The notes under the pieces were generated by a model. That model saw only the letters and a list, made by a program, of their open reading frames with translations, ran no database searches and was not told where the DNA came from. A program made the position numbers and the translations under genes. A DNA stretch of 64,000 bases from IMG/VR virus record IMGVR_UViG_3300025655_000032, positions 1 through 64,000 of that record; one strand, given 5' to 3'. Positions 42,037 through 50,019 of this stretch are shown here, in pieces; the stretch's first letter is position 1; the number at the start of each line of letters is the position of its first letter. The DNA is from a virus.

Positions 42037-43896
42037 CTATTTGCTGTAATTGCGGGCAAAACCCCCTTCAGCGTCAACCGGGAGATCGGGACAAAAACTG
42101 GGGGGTTCGCGCAGGCAGTCGATTCCAAATTGCAGAGCGTCATCGGCGTCATCCTCGTCGGCTAGGTACACGACCTCGTCGTGAACCAGTAAGACAACGT
42201 CTGGATAACGTTTGGCCAGCTCTAACGCTTGCATGGCCACGACGGTACGTGCGGTAGATTGAATCAAATTTTCACAAAATTTCCCGCCGTAGATGTTGGT
42301 GACACCGTTGCGGGCTTTGTAACTGAAGTGTCTGCGCCCTTCGTCGTCTTGTTCGCTGTACAAGCCGTCAAAACGCATAAACAACTTGTTGGGGAGTAGT
42401 ACATTTGATCCGTAAAATTCCCAAGGACCAAATTCAAAATGCTCCCCGTCTTCCATACGTGAAAGGGCACCTTCAAGATCATCCCAAAGGGCAGGGATGC
42501 CTTTGCGTTTGGTGCGATAGGTATTGACGGCCTTAATGGCTAAGGCGTCGGTAATGTCAATGGGAGGGCCCATCATGCCGGCGCGAACGGTGTAGGCAAA
42601 CTTACGCCAACCCGCACCGTAACCCAGCATCAGCTCGGCTACTTTACCCAGTTGGCGCTCAGTTTTATGCTCGCGTTTGTTTACGGGGTAGCCGTAGATT
42701 TCTGAGGCCGTCTCAGCGTAGGGATCACCCCCTTCGCGGAAGGTACGCAACAACGACTCTTCACCAGCAGCCCAAGCGTTCGTACGAGCTTCAATCTGCG
42801 AGCTATCAACTACGACGATAACCTTGCCAGGAGGCGCGATAATAGCTCGTCGTAGACGATCGCTCTGCCCGTTGCGACCGGATGGTAGATTCTGCATATT
42901 GATTTTGTCCCAAGCCGACCAGCGGTGCGTGTGGGCACCACAGTATTGGAGAGGGACTGGGAGAGTAGGTCTCCCGTGCGACAAAAAGCGATGCGCTCGT
43001 GTTTCATTGATCGTAGATTTCACGCGCTTGCGGGCCAAAATTAGATCGGCTACACGGGGGTCTTGCTCCAACTTCTGAAAGTCCAAGTCAGCCTTGGAGA
43101 AAGCGTATGTTCGTGCGCCTGTTGTCGGGCTGGTCTTAGTGGGAGGTGTTACGCCACGCGCCTCCAGCAGCTGTGCGAACTGCGGATTGGATAACAGCTG
43201 TGCGGCGGTAGCACCCGCGTGTGCGGCCAGCTTTGACTTAATCGCAGCCTCTTCAGAGGCCTCTTCGAGGCATAAGGCAGCGTCGATATGCAGCTTGGGG
43301 TCACAAAACGCACGTAGCGTCATATCGATAATGTGAAGCTCCTCGCGGGGATACTTCAGATCAATCAACGCACGGAAGATGTCGTCCATCAACTCGACGT
43401 CGCGGTTTGCGTACGGTATGAGCGCCTTCTCTAAGGCCCACGGGAGATTATAGATCCAGGCCGTCTTCTCCAGAGCGCCCTCAATCTTACGGCCCAGCTT
43501 CAACCGCTCACCAATCTGGCTCAAATTGTGCGGCTTGCCTACACCCCACTCGCCGCGGCTCATCGACAGCGTATCGAGGTAGTACCCAGGCACGCGGTTG
43601 TACTTCTGGCTCAGGATGAAACCGTCAAACGCGGTGTTCTGGCACAGCAGCGCTGTGTTGGGCCAGTCGATCTCGCTCAGCACGTCGTTGAGGTCGCAGC
43701 CGCTGACCCAAAAGATGTTGTCATCCCCCGGCATACGAACCGACGCACCATGCACTTTGAACTTCGGGCTTCGCACGTACTCCGTCGTGCTCATCTTGCT
43801 GAGCGTGATCTTTGCGCCACGCCCCATCTCGTAGTACGTCTCCGCATCAAAGGAAAAAACGGGTAGCGTACGTCCGTGCAGATCGACGATCTCCAT
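42037..43896 (-). CDS. Family A DNA polymerase, 619 aa
   Basis: Replicates the phage genome. The N-terminal 3'-5' exonuclease shows FDAET, QNTAFDGF and YANRDVELMDDI. The polymerase core has motif A VVVDSSQIEAR near residue 360, motif B with KVAELMLGYG, and motif C LLVHDEVVY near 570. The motif A Tyr of DYSQIE is Ser here. It is shorter than Pol I as it lacks a 5' nuclease. ATG at 43896 is preferred; an in-frame TTG lies five codons upstream. The stop precedes the GP88-like gene. Confidence 0.9.
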   Translation of the reverse strand: MEIVDLHGRTLPVFSFDAETYYEMGRGAKITLSKMSTTEYVRSPKFKVHGASVRMPGDDNIFWVSGCDLNDVLSEIDWPNTALLCQNTAFDGFILSQKYNRVPGYYLDTLSMSRGEWGVGKPHNLSQIGERLKLGRKIEGALEKTAWIYNLPWALEKALIPYANRDVELMDDIFRALIDLKYPREELHIIDMTLRAFCDPKLHIDAALCLEEASEEAAIKSKLAAHAGATAAQLLSNPQFAQLLEARGVTPPTKTSPTTGARTYAFSKADLDFQKLEQDPRVADLILARKRVKSTINETRAHRFLSHGRPTLPVPLQYCGAHTHRWSAWDKINMQNLPSGRNGQSDRLRRAIIAPPGKVIVVVDSSQIEARTNAWAAGEESLLRTFREGGDPYAETASEIYGYPVNKREHKTERQLGKVAELMLGYGAGWRKFAYTVRAGMMGPPIDITDALAIKAVNTYRTKRKGIPALWDDLEGALSRMEDGEHFEFGPWEFYGSNVLLPNKLFMRFDGLYSEQDDEGRRHFSYKARNGVTNIYGGKFCENLIQSTARTVVAMQALELAKRYPDVVLLVHDEVVYLADEDDADDALQFGIDCLREPPSFCPDLPVDAEGGFARNYSK

Positions 43897-43900
43897 ACCG

Positions 43901-44068
43901 TCACCCCGCAACGACAGTGTGCTCGTCCTGACGGCCGAATACTTCGGCCCTATACTCTGCGGAGAACAGCAGGCGAATGGCGTTAATCAGTGCGATGACA
44001 CCTCTGTGTAGCACTTCAAGAATCAACGCAGCGGTGGAGAGATGTTGTAGAATTTTAAGTACGGACAT
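43901..44068 (-). CDS. Small membrane protein, 55 aa
   Basis: AAGGAG eight bases before ATG 44068. A central hydrophobic stretch (ALILEVLHRGVIALINAIRLLF) forms one likely transmembrane or amphipathic segment. It overlaps the helicase end by 14 bases and ends just before the polymerase start. Unknown function. Confidence 0.55.
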   Translation of the reverse strand: MSVLKILQHLSTAALILEVLHRGVIALINAIRLLFSAEYRAEVFGRQDEHTVVAG

Positions 44069-45500
44069 TGCGGCGCTCCTTGAGTAGATCGAGCATCGAC
44101 ACCATGCGCGTGTACTTCGCGCTAAGCGCCTCGTACACCAGCTCGTCGACGGTGCCCTCTGCGGCAATCATTATGTTCTCAGTCTTGTGTGTCTGGCCCC
44201 CGCGATACACACGATGTACACCCTGCTTCATAAAGTCAGGCTCGTACCGCGGAGAGGCCCAGATCGTAGTGCGCCCACGCGTCAGCGTCAGACCGTGGGC
44301 TCCGGTTTGTGGGTGGAGGAGAACAGCGCGGAGATCTCCCGCTTGAAACGCATCAACGATTCGCGCTCTTTCTTTGTTAGGAACAGACCCATCAATAATT
44401 TCATGGCTCAAACCTCGTTTGGTAAGTGCTTTGTGGAGCTCATCGCGTTGATGTGCCCAGTTGAAGAACACCACGGAAGCGTCACGCTCTTCCACCAGGT
44501 CCGCGACAAGTTCGTAGCGACCAGTGTCAAGGACATGTACTTTCCCGCCCTCGCCGTAGACAGCGCCAGACGCCACCTGAAGCAACTTATTGCGTAGGAC
44601 CGCAGCATTGACTGCGGATACGTCACCTTTCGAAAATTCAAGAAAGGCGTTTTCTTCAAGTTCTTCATAGACAGCCAGCGTCTTCGCAGACGGGGTGAAG
44701 GATAGAGTTCGGGAGTAGTTTTCAGGTACATCCATCACCTCATCAAATTGGTGGCGTATCGTAATATCACGCAGCATAAAGGAAACAACTTCCTCTATAC
44801 CCTCTTTATCGCGCCACTGCGTGAAACGACCCCGCCGCACGTCGACTTGTGTGCTATTGCGAAAGGCGGTGAAGCTCGTACCCAGTCGCGCGCCTCTATC
44901 CAGCAGCATGACTTGATGCCAAATGTTGGTGATCGACGATGTAATAGGCGTTCCAGTCAACGCTGTGCGGTACTTAAAATATTTGCTCACACTTTTGGCG
45001 GCGCGAGAACGCTGTGATGTGTGGTGTTTGAAGGCCGTACTCTCGTCGATGACGAGCGAAGCGTTAGCAGGAAAATGCCGTTTCCACCAACCGGGGGTCT
45101 GCTTGTTTAGCCATTTCACACCGTCGGTGTTGATCAGATAGATCGGCACGTCCTCTTCGAAGGCGTCAGCGCGGTTTTCAGCAAACGCCGGTGAAACAGG
45201 TAGGGTAGGTGTGAACTTACGAACGTCAGCCACCCAAGCGGGCAGCATCAACGATTTAGGGCAAACAACAAGCAGCTTCTCGCTAATACCGGCTGACAAA
45301 CGCTCCGCAAAGACGTCCAAGTGGCCACGGGTTTTACCAGTGCCGGGGTCCGACGTATCGAATACCACCGCGTTATCACGAGAGAACTCAAGCGTTTGTT
45401 GCTGGTGCGCCCAGCGCTTCGGTATCCCCTGGGATAGCTCGATAGTGAGTCGCTCTTTGGCGGTATCCAAAGAGTTTTGAGCAGCCACCAGCGTTGACAC
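44055..45500 (-). CDS. SNF2-type superfamily 2 helicase, 481 aa
   Basis: DNA-dependent ATPase. Motif I SDPGTGKTRG near residue 55, a DES-type motif II (VIDESTAFK), motif III TALTGTP, and C-terminal motifs VFFNWAHQRDEL, GAHGLTLT and VHRVYRGGQTH (arginine finger region). The start is GTG at 45500, because AAGGAGGAG stands seven bases before it; the longer TTG frame has no site. It likely remodels replication forks. Confidence 0.85.
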   Translation of the reverse strand: MSTLVAAQNSLDTAKERLTIELSQGIPKRWAHQQQTLEFSRDNAVVFDTSDPGTGKTRGHLDVFAERLSAGISEKLLVVCPKSLMLPAWVADVRKFTPTLPVSPAFAENRADAFEEDVPIYLINTDGVKWLNKQTPGWWKRHFPANASLVIDESTAFKHHTSQRSRAAKSVSKYFKYRTALTGTPITSSITNIWHQVMLLDRGARLGTSFTAFRNSTQVDVRRGRFTQWRDKEGIEEVVSFMLRDITIRHQFDEVMDVPENYSRTLSFTPSAKTLAVYEELEENAFLEFSKGDVSAVNAAVLRNKLLQVASGAVYGEGGKVHVLDTGRYELVADLVEERDASVVFFNWAHQRDELHKALTKRGLSHEIIDGSVPNKERARIVDAFQAGDLRAVLLHPQTGAHGLTLTRGRTTIWASPRYEPDFMKQGVHRVYRGGQTHKTENIMIAAEGTVDELVYEALSAKYTRMVSMLDLLKERRNVRT

Positions 45501-45630
45501 GGAGCTCCTCCTTGTGGCGATAGCCGCAAACAATGAAATGGGATGGGTAAATAGCTAAAACCTTAGCTAACCAGGGACGTTCGCGCCGATCATCCGTGGG
45601 CTGATAGCACCAGACGTATTGAACGGGCAT
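45388..45630 (-). CDS. Small protein, 80 aa, overlapping the helicase start
   Basis: AGGGGGGTGTT precedes the ATG. The first 45 residues (with QYVWCYQPTDDRRERPWLAKVLAIYP) look like a real short protein; the remainder overlaps the helicase frame by over 100 bases. It may be real or over-extended. Confidence 0.4.
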   Translation of the reverse strand: MPVQYVWCYQPTDDRRERPWLAKVLAIYPSHFIVCGYRHKEELRVNAGGCSKLFGYRQRATHYRAIPGDTEALGAPATNA

Positions 45631-45639
45631 AACACCCCC

Positions 45640-45732
45640 CTACGGCAGCAACCAGTGTAGCGCCGCGATGATTAAAACAAGGAGAACGCCGAGTAGCAGC
45701 GGTGCAAACAGCAGCAGCAGAACGGACCGCAT
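45640..45732 (-). CDS. Membrane micropeptide, 30 aa
   Basis: Met-Arg-Ser then an unbroken hydrophobic run (VLLLLFAPLLLGVLLVLIIAAL shortened in description) and a Trp-Leu-Leu-Pro end. The start follows the DUF3310 gene stop by ten bases, with a weak GAG site. It is a single-span membrane peptide if made. Confidence 0.4.
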   Translation of the reverse strand: MRSVLLLLFAPLLLGVLLVLIIAALHWLLP

Positions 45733-45742
45733 GATGTGTCAC

Positions 45743-46027
45743 TCAATCATGAAACTCGCCGGGCTCTGCCATACTCACGCGACGTTGAAGCATATTGAGT
45801 GCGTCCTCTTTGGCCTCCAAACGTTGCAATTCGCGATTGGCGAACCAGATGATCTTATTCAAATCACGCGTGGCGTCGGAGTGACTGCATGTACCCATGC
45901 GATAAGCGGCTTTGAATATATTACCGAGCGCGAAATTCATCTCCCGGTGTTCAATCAGATCCTGCAATTCGGTGCAGTGAGGTGGAAGGGCGTATTGGTG
46001 AGGTGTTGAGCCACCGGGGGTATTCAT
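45743..46027 (-). CDS. DUF3310-like protein, 94 aa
   Basis: The segment NFALGNIFKAAYRMG, then ATRDLNKIIWFANREL matches DUF3310, a small phage family sometimes labelled nucleotide-kinase-like. The biochemical role is not established. It overlaps the upstream gene by four bases. Confidence 0.7.
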   Translation of the reverse strand: MNTPGGSTPHQYALPPHCTELQDLIEHREMNFALGNIFKAAYRMGTCSHSDATRDLNKIIWFANRELQRLEAKEDALNMLQRRVSMAEPGEFHD

Positions 46028-46311
46028 TCGTATAAAATCCTATCAATGTCGGCCTCTTCGGCCTCGTCTATAAGGCGGGGTACGTGATAGTGACGTCGCA
46101 CTTCATAACCTCGACGTTCAGCCCAGGCGTAAATCTGCTCAGCACTGACTTTCTGCCCGCCGGGCGAACGCCAGTGGTGTCGGTCTACGCGCGTCGCGCC
46201 AAGGGCGCAGGGGGCGACAACCGTCTCCCACGGCAAAAAATAGTAAGGTCCTACGAGTAAACACTCGTAGGGTTCTGAACCAGTACGACTGTTTACTCGC
46301 GGTCGTGGCAT
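46024..46311 (-). CDS. Hypothetical protein, 95 aa
   Basis: Starts three bases after the dUTPase stop. Has PGGQKVSAEQIYAWAERRGYEVRRHY, which looks like a small HTH-like or winged segment, plus two Cys. It overlaps the DUF3310 gene by four bases. Family not recognised. Confidence 0.6.
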   Translation of the reverse strand: MPRPRVNSRTGSEPYECLLVGPYYFLPWETVVAPCALGATRVDRHHWRSPGGQKVSAEQIYAWAERRGYEVRRHYHVPRLIDEAEEADIDRILYE

Positions 46312-46314
46312 GTA

Positions 46315-46731
46315 TCACACTCCAGTGGAGCCGAAGCCCTTATCACCCCGGGCTGTATCGCCGAGTGTCTCGACAACACGGACGGTGTGGTACTCAATAG
46401 GGACGATCAACAGCTGTGCGATGCGGGCACCGGCGCTCAACACATGGGCTTCTTGTGTGTTGTTGTTTACAACCAGTTTGATAGGCCCACGGTAGTCCTC
46501 ATCAATAACGCCGGCGCTAACAGTAATACCGATCTTTGCGAACGAAGAGCGCTCTTTGATCAACCCTACGGTATTAGCAGGTAGCCGAATTGCGACGTCG
46601 GTGGAAAGTACAACGGGGGAGCCTGGGTAGATCCAACCGCCTTCAGAGATAACCAGGTCTAGTCCGGCGGACAGTAGAGTGCCGCGTTTAGGAACGATGG
46701 CGTTATCAGATAACAATTTGACGTCTAGCAT
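46315..46731 (-). CDS. dut: dUTPase, 138 aa
   Basis: Hydrolyses dUTP to dUMP and pyrophosphate, feeding ThyX and keeping uracil out of DNA. All five trimeric-dUTPase motifs are present: AGLDL, ERSSFAKIGI, GVIDEDYRGPIKLVVNN, GARIAQLLI and the C-terminal RGDKGFGSTG. The presence of a normal dUTPase argues against a uracil-DNA genome. Confidence 0.92.
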   Translation of the reverse strand: MLDVKLLSDNAIVPKRGTLLSAGLDLVISEGGWIYPGSPVVLSTDVAIRLPANTVGLIKERSSFAKIGITVSAGVIDEDYRGPIKLVVNNNTQEAHVLSAGARIAQLLIVPIEYHTVRVVETLGDTARGDKGFGSTGV

Positions 46732-46740
46732 TAGAGCCGC

Positions 46741-47520
46741 TCAATTAGGGTTAAGGTCGCAGTGGGCGGTGCCGTCGACACCCTTTACGATCTGACCTGT
46801 TTTATAGGGGCAGAAACGACAGTGGGAGAGTGAGGGCTTCGGGGGAAACTCTTGTGCGCCGGTTACAGCCAGTAAACGGTTGTTGAGACGTGGAAAGAAG
46901 CGCATCGCGTGTTGGCGGTCTATTTCCAGCTCAGAGGTCTCGTTGGCGTCAATGTAAATCATGCGAGAGACGACGCTCTCGACGTCCGGATAACGGAAGA
47001 ACGTGGCAATAGCGTAGGTCAGCAGCTGGTCGGCGTGTTTAACTTCGTTACCATTCTTCTTTCCAGATTTCCAATCGACGAAAACCGCCTCGTCTTCGCT
47101 CTTGTGGTAGAGTGCGTCGAGCTTGACGATGAACCAGATCTTGTCCCATTCGCGATCACCGCACGTCTGCCAGTCATCGGTGAAATTCCAACGCTCTTCA
47201 ATCTCAACCTGCGCCGGCGTATCGACGTGCCATTTACGGAAATCTTCAATGAACGTATCGCGATGATGCTTGACCTCAGGATCAAGTTCGTCGGTCACAC
47301 CTTGGATGTAATCCTCGATGCTTTTATGCAAGCGAGAACCACGATCTAGTGGCGATTCGCCAGGGCGGTCAGGCTCGGGGACCTTATAGATCGCACTTAG
47401 GGCTGCGCGCCTCGGGCATTGCTCGAACAGCTGCAAACGACTGAGGCTGACAGTCTTGATCGACGGTACAGAACCGTCTTCGAGGGTAGGCGGCGTGAAC
47501 CACCGTATGGGTTTATCCAT
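46741..47520 (-). CDS. Cas4/RecB-like PD-(D/E)xK nuclease with Cys cluster, 259 aa
   Basis: LSRLQLFEQCPRRA begins the fold; the catalytic strand is VFVDWKSGKK (D..DxK), with HADQLLTYAI as the Q-containing helix. One Cys in EQC and three in HCRFCPY...AHC could hold a 4Fe-4S cluster, as in Cas4 and AddB. Likely a 5'-3' exonuclease in recombination or end processing. No CRISPR array is present, so a phage recombination role is favoured. Confidence 0.8.
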   Translation of the reverse strand: MDKPIRWFTPPTLEDGSVPSIKTVSLSRLQLFEQCPRRAALSAIYKVPEPDRPGESPLDRGSRLHKSIEDYIQGVTDELDPEVKHHRDTFIEDFRKWHVDTPAQVEIEERWNFTDDWQTCGDREWDKIWFIVKLDALYHKSEDEAVFVDWKSGKKNGNEVKHADQLLTYAIATFFRYPDVESVVSRMIYIDANETSELEIDRQHAMRFFPRLNNRLLAVTGAQEFPPKPSLSHCRFCPYKTGQIVKGVDGTAHCDLNPN

Positions 47521-47524
47521 GACT

Positions 47525-47540
47525 CGTACCTTTATGTACG
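47525..47540 (-). promoter_or_regulatory. Shine-Dalgarno hairpin of the Cas4-like nuclease gene
   Basis: Minus strand CGUAC-AUAAAG-GUACG: 5-bp stem, loop AUAAAG. Both stem strands differ from the CUC/GAG copies; loop and closing C-G are kept. Confidence 0.75.
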
Positions 47541-47635
47541 CGGCTTACGAAGTATTCTATTAAAAAACAGTCATTTGATCAACAAAAAATGAACGTTTTT
47601 CTGACGTTTTTGACTAGACTTATGCATAGAATTGG

Positions 47636-47709
47636 CCACGGGCAGCGGGATTCGAACCCGCGTCATCGGAGGATCAGTCCGAGGGCTGCCAGACTTGCCT
47701 ATACCCGTG
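47636..47709 (-). tRNA. tRNA, anticodon read as GAU (Ile)
   Basis: Minus-strand fold: acceptor ACGGGUA/UGCCCGU, extendable by C-G to 8 bp, U8-A9, D stem GGC/GCC, anticodon stem UCGGA/UCCGA with loop CUGAUCC, T stem GCGGG/CCCGC with loop UUCGAAU. CCA follows the discriminator in the DNA (47633-47635). C at position 37 is unusual for an Ile tRNA. The fold is convincing; amino-acid identity is from the anticodon only. Confidence 0.75.
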
Positions 47710-47736
47710 ATTTTCTTTCATTCGAATTTCTAATCT

Positions 47737-47847
47737 CTAGTGAAGTACGGGTCGTCTTTCAACATCTGTGAAATGCGTTTGGCGCACTCTCAACGTCCAC
47801 CAGCTAGATCCATGCTTACCGCAATTCGTACAAGAGCGGGTGCTCAT
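47737..47847 (-). CDS. Small Cys-pair protein, 36 aa
   Basis: Near-perfect GGAGGTGACC site directly before ATG. Starts MSTRSCTNCGKHGSSWW, a knuckle-like Cys-x2-Cys. A promoter-like pair lies upstream at 47883-47912 and a tRNA directly downstream. Too short for a family call, but translation signals are strong. Confidence 0.55.
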   Translation of the reverse strand: MSTRSCTNCGKHGSSWWTLRVRQTHFTDVERRPVLH

Positions 47848-47882
47848 GGTCACCTCCAAAATAAGGCGCGTGTCGAGGCGGG

Positions 47883-47912
47883 ATCATAACGATAAGCTCC
47901 CCCGTGACTCAA
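47883..47912 (-). promoter_or_regulatory. Sigma70-type promoter for the 36-aa gene and tRNA
   Basis: Minus strand TTGAGT, 18 bases, TATGAT, 36 bases before the ATG. It probably also transcribes the tRNA and the nuclease block. Confidence 0.5.
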
Positions 47913-48101
47913 CTAACGGACCGCGCAATCCGGCCTCTTAGCGTAGGCGTTGCAGCTTTGTTGCAAGGGACCAATCTTGCTATTTTCACCGGGCGCCACC
48001 CGGCTATCGTTGGTCAGACGAAATTCTGTCAATACTTACTAGTCAAGCTAATCAACGATACTGCCAATCGGTATAAGAAGAATACGGATCGGCTCCGCAC
48101 C
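47913..48101. other. Gap with GC hairpin, no firm gene
   Basis: A plus-strand open frame here (GTG start, no ribosome site) is not supported. On the minus strand CCGGG-N5-CCCGG forms a short hairpin near 47990, and a TTGACA is visible near 48025 with only a weak -10. Confidence 0.3.
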
Positions 48102-48293
48102 CTATTGCGTAAAAAACAGTTCGTGGCCGTTAAATTCCTGGGTATTGTCCAGGATATCAGTGATTAGTTTCCCCGCTTTGTCGGGCTTTGTCGCTCGCAG
48201 CTTCAGGCTGAAAGCAATAGCATAGAGCTTTTCCGCTTCGGTGGCGGATAATACGTAGAAATAGGCGTGGGAATTTCCCAAAGGGTTCATCAT
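48102..48293 (-). CDS. Small hypothetical protein, 63 aa
   Basis: GGAG lies eight bases before the ATG at 48293. The product starts MMNPLGNSHAYFYVLSATEAEKLYAIA, then a basic middle. It is the last of a run of tiny genes downstream of 49957. Unknown function. Confidence 0.5.
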   Translation of the reverse strand: MMNPLGNSHAYFYVLSATEAEKLYAIAFSLKLRATKPDKAGKLITDILDNTQEFNGHELFFTQ

Positions 48294-48375
48294 AGTACTT
48301 ACTCCACAAATGTTTAGACTTGCTTTCCAACGAACCATTTACTTTTCCCGCCAGCTCAAACAACCGGTATACTTC

Positions 48376-48639
48376 TCATTTGTGCAATTTCCTCAACCGC
48401 CGATTCCATTCCAGTACATCTTTCGCTTTTGGATCGTAGTGGCCAGCGAAAAACGGCTGTTCCCTTATGATCTCAATGGCCCAGTCCTTCCGCGTTGTCA
48501 CACGGTATTGATCCGGTACGATATACATCACGGTATTGTGTTCCGGCGTGTAGGTACCGCAATCCAGGCAATTAGCCGTGTTACTCATCGTCTGCCATCC
48601 CATGTTTGATGATCGCCGCGCCATAAGCCGCGCACTCAC
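48376..48639 (-). CDS. Small protein, up to 87 aa
   Basis: A GTG at 48639 overlaps the previous stop (GTGA). An alternative ATG at 48588 gives a 70-residue protein beginning MSNTANCLDCGTYTPEHN. A Cys-x2-Cys and a C-terminal VLEWNRRLRKLHK basic helix are visible. Start uncertain. Confidence 0.5.
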   Translation of the reverse strand: MSARLMARRSSNMGWQTMSNTANCLDCGTYTPEHNTVMYIVPDQYRVTTRKDWAIEIIREQPFFAGHYDPKAKDVLEWNRRLRKLHK

Positions 48640-48809
48640 ACATCGAGTACAGCAACAAGGCCAAATTCGAGGTCGGGATGCTGTCTGCGGATTGCGTTCA
48701 GGTATCCATCGGCCTCGTCATATTTGTCACCTGCGAATTCAAGTGTATATTCCTTCTTCTCTATGCACAGCACTAAGTAGCCAAGAACGGTTAGGTTTAT
48801 CTTAGTCAC
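48636..48809 (-). CDS. Small protein A', 57 aa, paralogue of 49359-49550
   Basis: GTG start. Its C-terminal half (YDEADGYLNAIRRQHPDLEFGLVAVLDV by description) aligns residue for residue with the protein at 49359-49550 (YLDAMRRQYPELDFDLLAVINV). The two are duplicated copies flanking a second duplicated pair. Function unknown. Confidence 0.6.
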   Translation of the reverse strand: MTKINLTVLGYLVLCIEKKEYTLEFAGDKYDEADGYLNAIRRQHPDLEFGLVAVLDV

Positions 48810-48821
48810 GGAAATACGGTC

Positions 48822-49088
48822 TCATCTTGGAACACCATCCTTGTCGAACCAGTTTTCAGCGCCAGGATTCTCCCGCTCGAATTCTTGCCACTGACGTAAT
48901 GACATGCTCTCGCGAAGCACCTGGAGCCGTGCTTTGGTTCGGCACAATGCGTAGCCCAGTTCCTCCACACTTCTAACAGCATCAGCGCCCATGCGACAGG
49001 CAGGTTTTAGCTGCGGCCACTCAACAACCTGCCCGGAAATACCGCCGCTCCCGGCTTGCTCAAGGAAGGCGAGCAGGTTGTTATTCAT
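48822..49088 (-). CDS. Small protein B', 88 aa, paralogue of 49085-49291
   Basis: Its C-terminus LRQWQEFERENPGAENWFD matches the neighbouring gene's IKVWHEFVREHPEAGQWFD. It starts within the end of that neighbour (4-base overlap). The N-terminal half differs between the copies. Unknown function. Confidence 0.6.
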   Translation of the reverse strand: MNNNLLAFLEQAGSGGISGQVVEWPQLKPACRMGADAVRSVEELGYALCRTKARLQVLRESMSLRQWQEFERENPGAENWFDKDGVPR

Positions 49089-49291
49089 GTCGGCTCGCCC
49101 AACTCATCGAACCATTGCCCGGCTTCCGGATGCTCTCGTACAAACTCATGCCAAACCTTAATGGGCAACCAGTCAGCGAGCATTTTCAACCTGTCAACTT
49201 GGCGAATATTGGCGCGGCGCAACTCGTCCAATTCCGCCTCGGCAACAACGTGGCCGTCTACGCAGTCATCGAGATCAAGGTAGGAACTCAT
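49085..49291 (-). CDS. Small protein B, 68 aa
   Basis: Good AGAGGGGGAG site. N-terminus acidic (SSYLDLDDCVDG), C-terminus VWHEFVREHPEAGQWFDELG shared with B'. Member of an A-B-B'-A' duplicated set. Confidence 0.6.
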   Translation of the reverse strand: MSSYLDLDDCVDGHVVAEAELDELRRANIRQVDRLKMLADWLPIKVWHEFVREHPEAGQWFDELGEPT

Positions 49292-49358
49292 GTCTCCCCC
49301 TCTAGGGCGATAAGGTCATATTTTGAGCAGTCGGGGCACCTAATAGTAACATCGATAC

Positions 49359-49550
49359 CTAAACGTTTATGACGGCAAGGAGGTCGAAGTCCAGCTCGGG
49401 GTACTGACGGCGCATGGCGTCTAAATAACTATTCGCTGCGTCGTAATACTCTTTACCAAAGTATTGGAGGGTTATCGGACCTTGGCTGCAGACCACTCTG
49501 TAGCTGAGAACGGGCAGTTCTTCCAGGAGGGATATAGAGGCCTTTTTCAT
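49359..49550 (-). CDS. Small protein A, 63 aa
   Basis: The ATG overlaps the previous stop (TGATG). The C-terminal half is shared with A' at 48636. Basic, one Cys, no membrane segment. Function unknown; the duplication suggests selection for dosage or diversification. Confidence 0.6.
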   Translation of the reverse strand: MKKASISLLEELPVLSYRVVCSQGPITLQYFGKEYYDAANSYLDAMRRQYPELDFDLLAVINV

Positions 49551-49957
49551 CACGCATATACCGCGTAGGGTTCCACAACGGACTCGAAGCCGTCATACTC
49601 CTTAATGATGAAATCGGTCCCGTCGGGGATCTCCACCACTTGCAGATCCGCGCAGCTGCCGCTGGCTTTCGTACCAAGCGTCTCCACCGCCTGTATCAGC
49701 GCGGGGTCAGAACGGCAATCGACGGTGAATTCGTCGAGGTAGTAAACGAACCCGTCTTTATAGACGCACCCACCCCAACGATCCGCCTGTAAAAACCCAT
49801 CGCGAAGCGCTTTGAAATTTTCGGAGTTATAAGGTTTGTGAAAATACTCCGCAGCGGGTTTCTTTTGTACAAAAGGGCTGTTTTGTTCAATAAGAAGAAG
49901 GGTCGCCTCGTCCGATATGCCAAACCCGCCGTAGCATTTATTGATAACCAGTTTCAT
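49550..49957 (-). CDS. Conserved phage protein, 135 aa
   Basis: Begins MKLVINKCYGGFGISDEA, a start I recognise from conserved phage and bacterial proteins of unknown function, followed by VYYLDEFTVDCRSDPALIQAV and IPDGTDFIIKEYDGFESV. It leads the duplicated tiny-gene run and has a variant Shine-Dalgarno hairpin. Confidence 0.7.
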   Translation of the reverse strand: MKLVINKCYGGFGISDEATLLLIEQNSPFVQKKPAAEYFHKPYNSENFKALRDGFLQADRWGGCVYKDGFVYYLDEFTVDCRSDPALIQAVETLGTKASGSCADLQVVEIPDGTDFIIKEYDGFESVVEPYAVYA

Positions 49958-49964
49958 TAAACAG

Positions 49965-49979
49965 CTCCTCTTTTATGAG
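49965..49979 (-). promoter_or_regulatory. Variant Shine-Dalgarno hairpin of the 135-aa gene
   Basis: Minus strand CUC-AUAAAAGAG-GAG. The loop is longer than in other copies but starts with AUAAA. Confidence 0.5.
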
Positions 49980-50019
49980 TAGTCGGGGTTTGGGTCAGGT
50001 ACCCCGTAACCTGTTGGAG

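Noticed and set aside
46741-47520. CRISPR-linked Cas4
   Set aside because: No repeat-spacer array or other cas gene is in the window; phage Cas4/RecB-like nucleases are common without CRISPR.
47904-48167. 87-codon plus-strand open frame
   Set aside because: GTG start without a ribosome site, opposite in direction to all neighbours, and overlapping the end of a better-supported minus-strand gene.
48157-48363. 68-codon minus-strand frame starting with TTG
   Set aside because: Overlaps the 63-residue gene in another frame and lacks a ribosome site.
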